Of a stretch of 16,198 nucleotides of DNA, positions 15,691 through 16,198 are shown piece by piece. A program made the translations under genes and the position numbers. The stretch is from Planctomycetaceae bacterium (GTDB lineage: Bacteria > Planctomycetota > Planctomycetia > Pirellulales > Thermoguttaceae), in assembly GCA_031274045.1 (NCBI GenBank), contig JAISQS010000629.1, positions 1-16,198 of the forward strand, written 5' to 3'. The notes under the pieces are model-generated. The model had not been told where the DNA came from. It was given only the letters and a program-made list of their open reading frames with translations, and made no database searches. Within the stretch, counting starts at the first letter, position 1. Each line of letters opens with the position of its first letter.

Positions 15691-15812
15691 AGTTAGCCGT
15701 TAGCGACGGTAGCTTGTTACCGACGAGACGTAATTATTGTTGTTGACTGCGTAAGCGTTGTGTCAAAGTAAAACTGTGCAGTGAGCAAGCTCCTTCGCGA
15801 ACGGCTAAAACT
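15691..15812. repeat. Imperfect inverted repeat upstream of the operon
   Basis: AGTTAGCCGTTAGCGACGG (15691-15709), continuing to TAGCTTG at 15716, pairs with 15786-15812, which on the other strand reads AGTTTTAGCCGTTCGCGAAGG and ends GAGCTTG. About 70 bases lie between the arms. It sits in the 590-base gene-free region 15609-16198; the stretch between it and 15900 shows nothing else I can identify. Confidence 0.55.
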
Positions 15813-15960
15813 AAAAACGTAATACATCTGTGAAATACTTCAACACTACAGAAAAAAACAAACCTTATTTACAACCTGATTTTCTTACAAAAACAACCTT
15901 AGTAGCCATTCATAATTCACAGTTCATAATTCACATTGATCATTGTGCATTGTGAATTGT

Positions 15961-16002
15961 ACATTGTACATTGTGCATTGTGCATTGTGCATTGTGCATT
16001 GC
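15961..16002. repeat. Heptanucleotide tandem repeat (GCATTGT)
   Basis: Six direct copies of a 7-base unit, two ACATTGT then three GCATTGT then GCATTGC, preceded at about 15912-15960 by looser copies of CATTGTG, TTCATAATTCAC and AATTGT. Short open frames over it only translate the repeat. Confidence 0.85.
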
Positions 16003-16003
16003 A

Positions 16004-16167
16004 GCAAGCCGTAGGCTTGCATCGCTCGGTAGAAAATGATGTTCCCACACACGGGCATTCCGTAGGAATGCCGCCATTGGGCAAGTCACAAGGTTGCATT
16101 CCTACGGAATGCGAAGACTCGGCGGGGGCTTCTTTTTCTACCGAGCGATACATTCCTAACGGAATGT
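16004..16167. repeat. Cluster of short palindromes nested in a 15-base inverted repeat
   Basis: Four small perfect palindromes follow each other: GCAAGCC-GTA-GGCTTGC (16004-16020), GCATTCC-GTA-GGAATGC (16055-16071), GCATTCC-TAC-GGAATGC (16096-16112) and ACATTCC-TAAC-GGAATGT (16150-16167). A perfect 15-base inverted repeat, ATCGCTCGGTAGAAA (16021-16035) against 16135-16149, encloses the middle two. Transcribed, this could fold into a long arm closed by the outer repeat with two hairpins at the top. It resembles a small non-autonomous mobile repeat or a structured RNA; no coding capacity is convincing. Confidence 0.8.
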
Positions 16168-16198
16168 AATAACGCGAAACATAGAACAAATTGGAAAA

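Noticed and set aside
15917..16189. Open frames on both strands over the heptanucleotide and palindrome cluster
   Set aside because: The products are translations of repeats (for example IVHCAL units) and have no independent support.

Overview
The window looks like a chromosomal segment of a Gram-negative bacterium with a moderately AT-rich genome. Lipoprotein and Sec-type signal peptides, intergenic inverted repeats and the kind of metabolic genes present suggest the PVC group, most likely a planctomycete. That placement rests on family resemblance recalled from memory, chiefly the 973-residue GH38-like protein and the SrfB-like protein, and is tentative.

Left part (1-5864), ordinary metabolism: the 3' part of a PfkB-family sugar kinase (+), a secreted alpha/beta-hydrolase esterase (+), a large glycoside hydrolase family 38-like protein (-) convergent with it, and a hot-dog-fold acyl-CoA thioesterase (+). 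The gaps between them carry several kinds of inverted repeat.

Right part (6330-15608), the point of interest: seven genes all on the minus strand, read from 15608 down to 6330. In order they encode (1) a membrane-anchored von Willebrand factor A protein, (2) a secreted protein with 17 + 11 copies of an 8-residue charged repeat flanking a cysteine-rich domain, (3) a small lipoprotein carrying a paralogue of that domain without the cysteines, (4) a large P-loop GTPase with dynamin/SrfC-like layout, (5) an Hsp70/actin-fold ATPase resembling SrfB, stop-to-start coupled to the GTPase, (6) a membrane-anchored coiled-coil protein and (7) a second membrane-anchored protein. The likely picture is a system spanning the envelope, with two cytosolic NTPases, membrane linkers and several envelope-exposed parts. 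The ATPase/GTPase pair recalls srfB/srfC of enterobacteria, but I recognise no description of this gene set with the octad-repeat protein.

The operon is bordered on both sides by repeat-rich non-coding DNA (5865-6329 and 15609-16198). The right side holds heptanucleotide repeats and a cluster of short palindromes inside a longer inverted repeat. No tRNA, rRNA, transposase, integrase or CRISPR array was seen.
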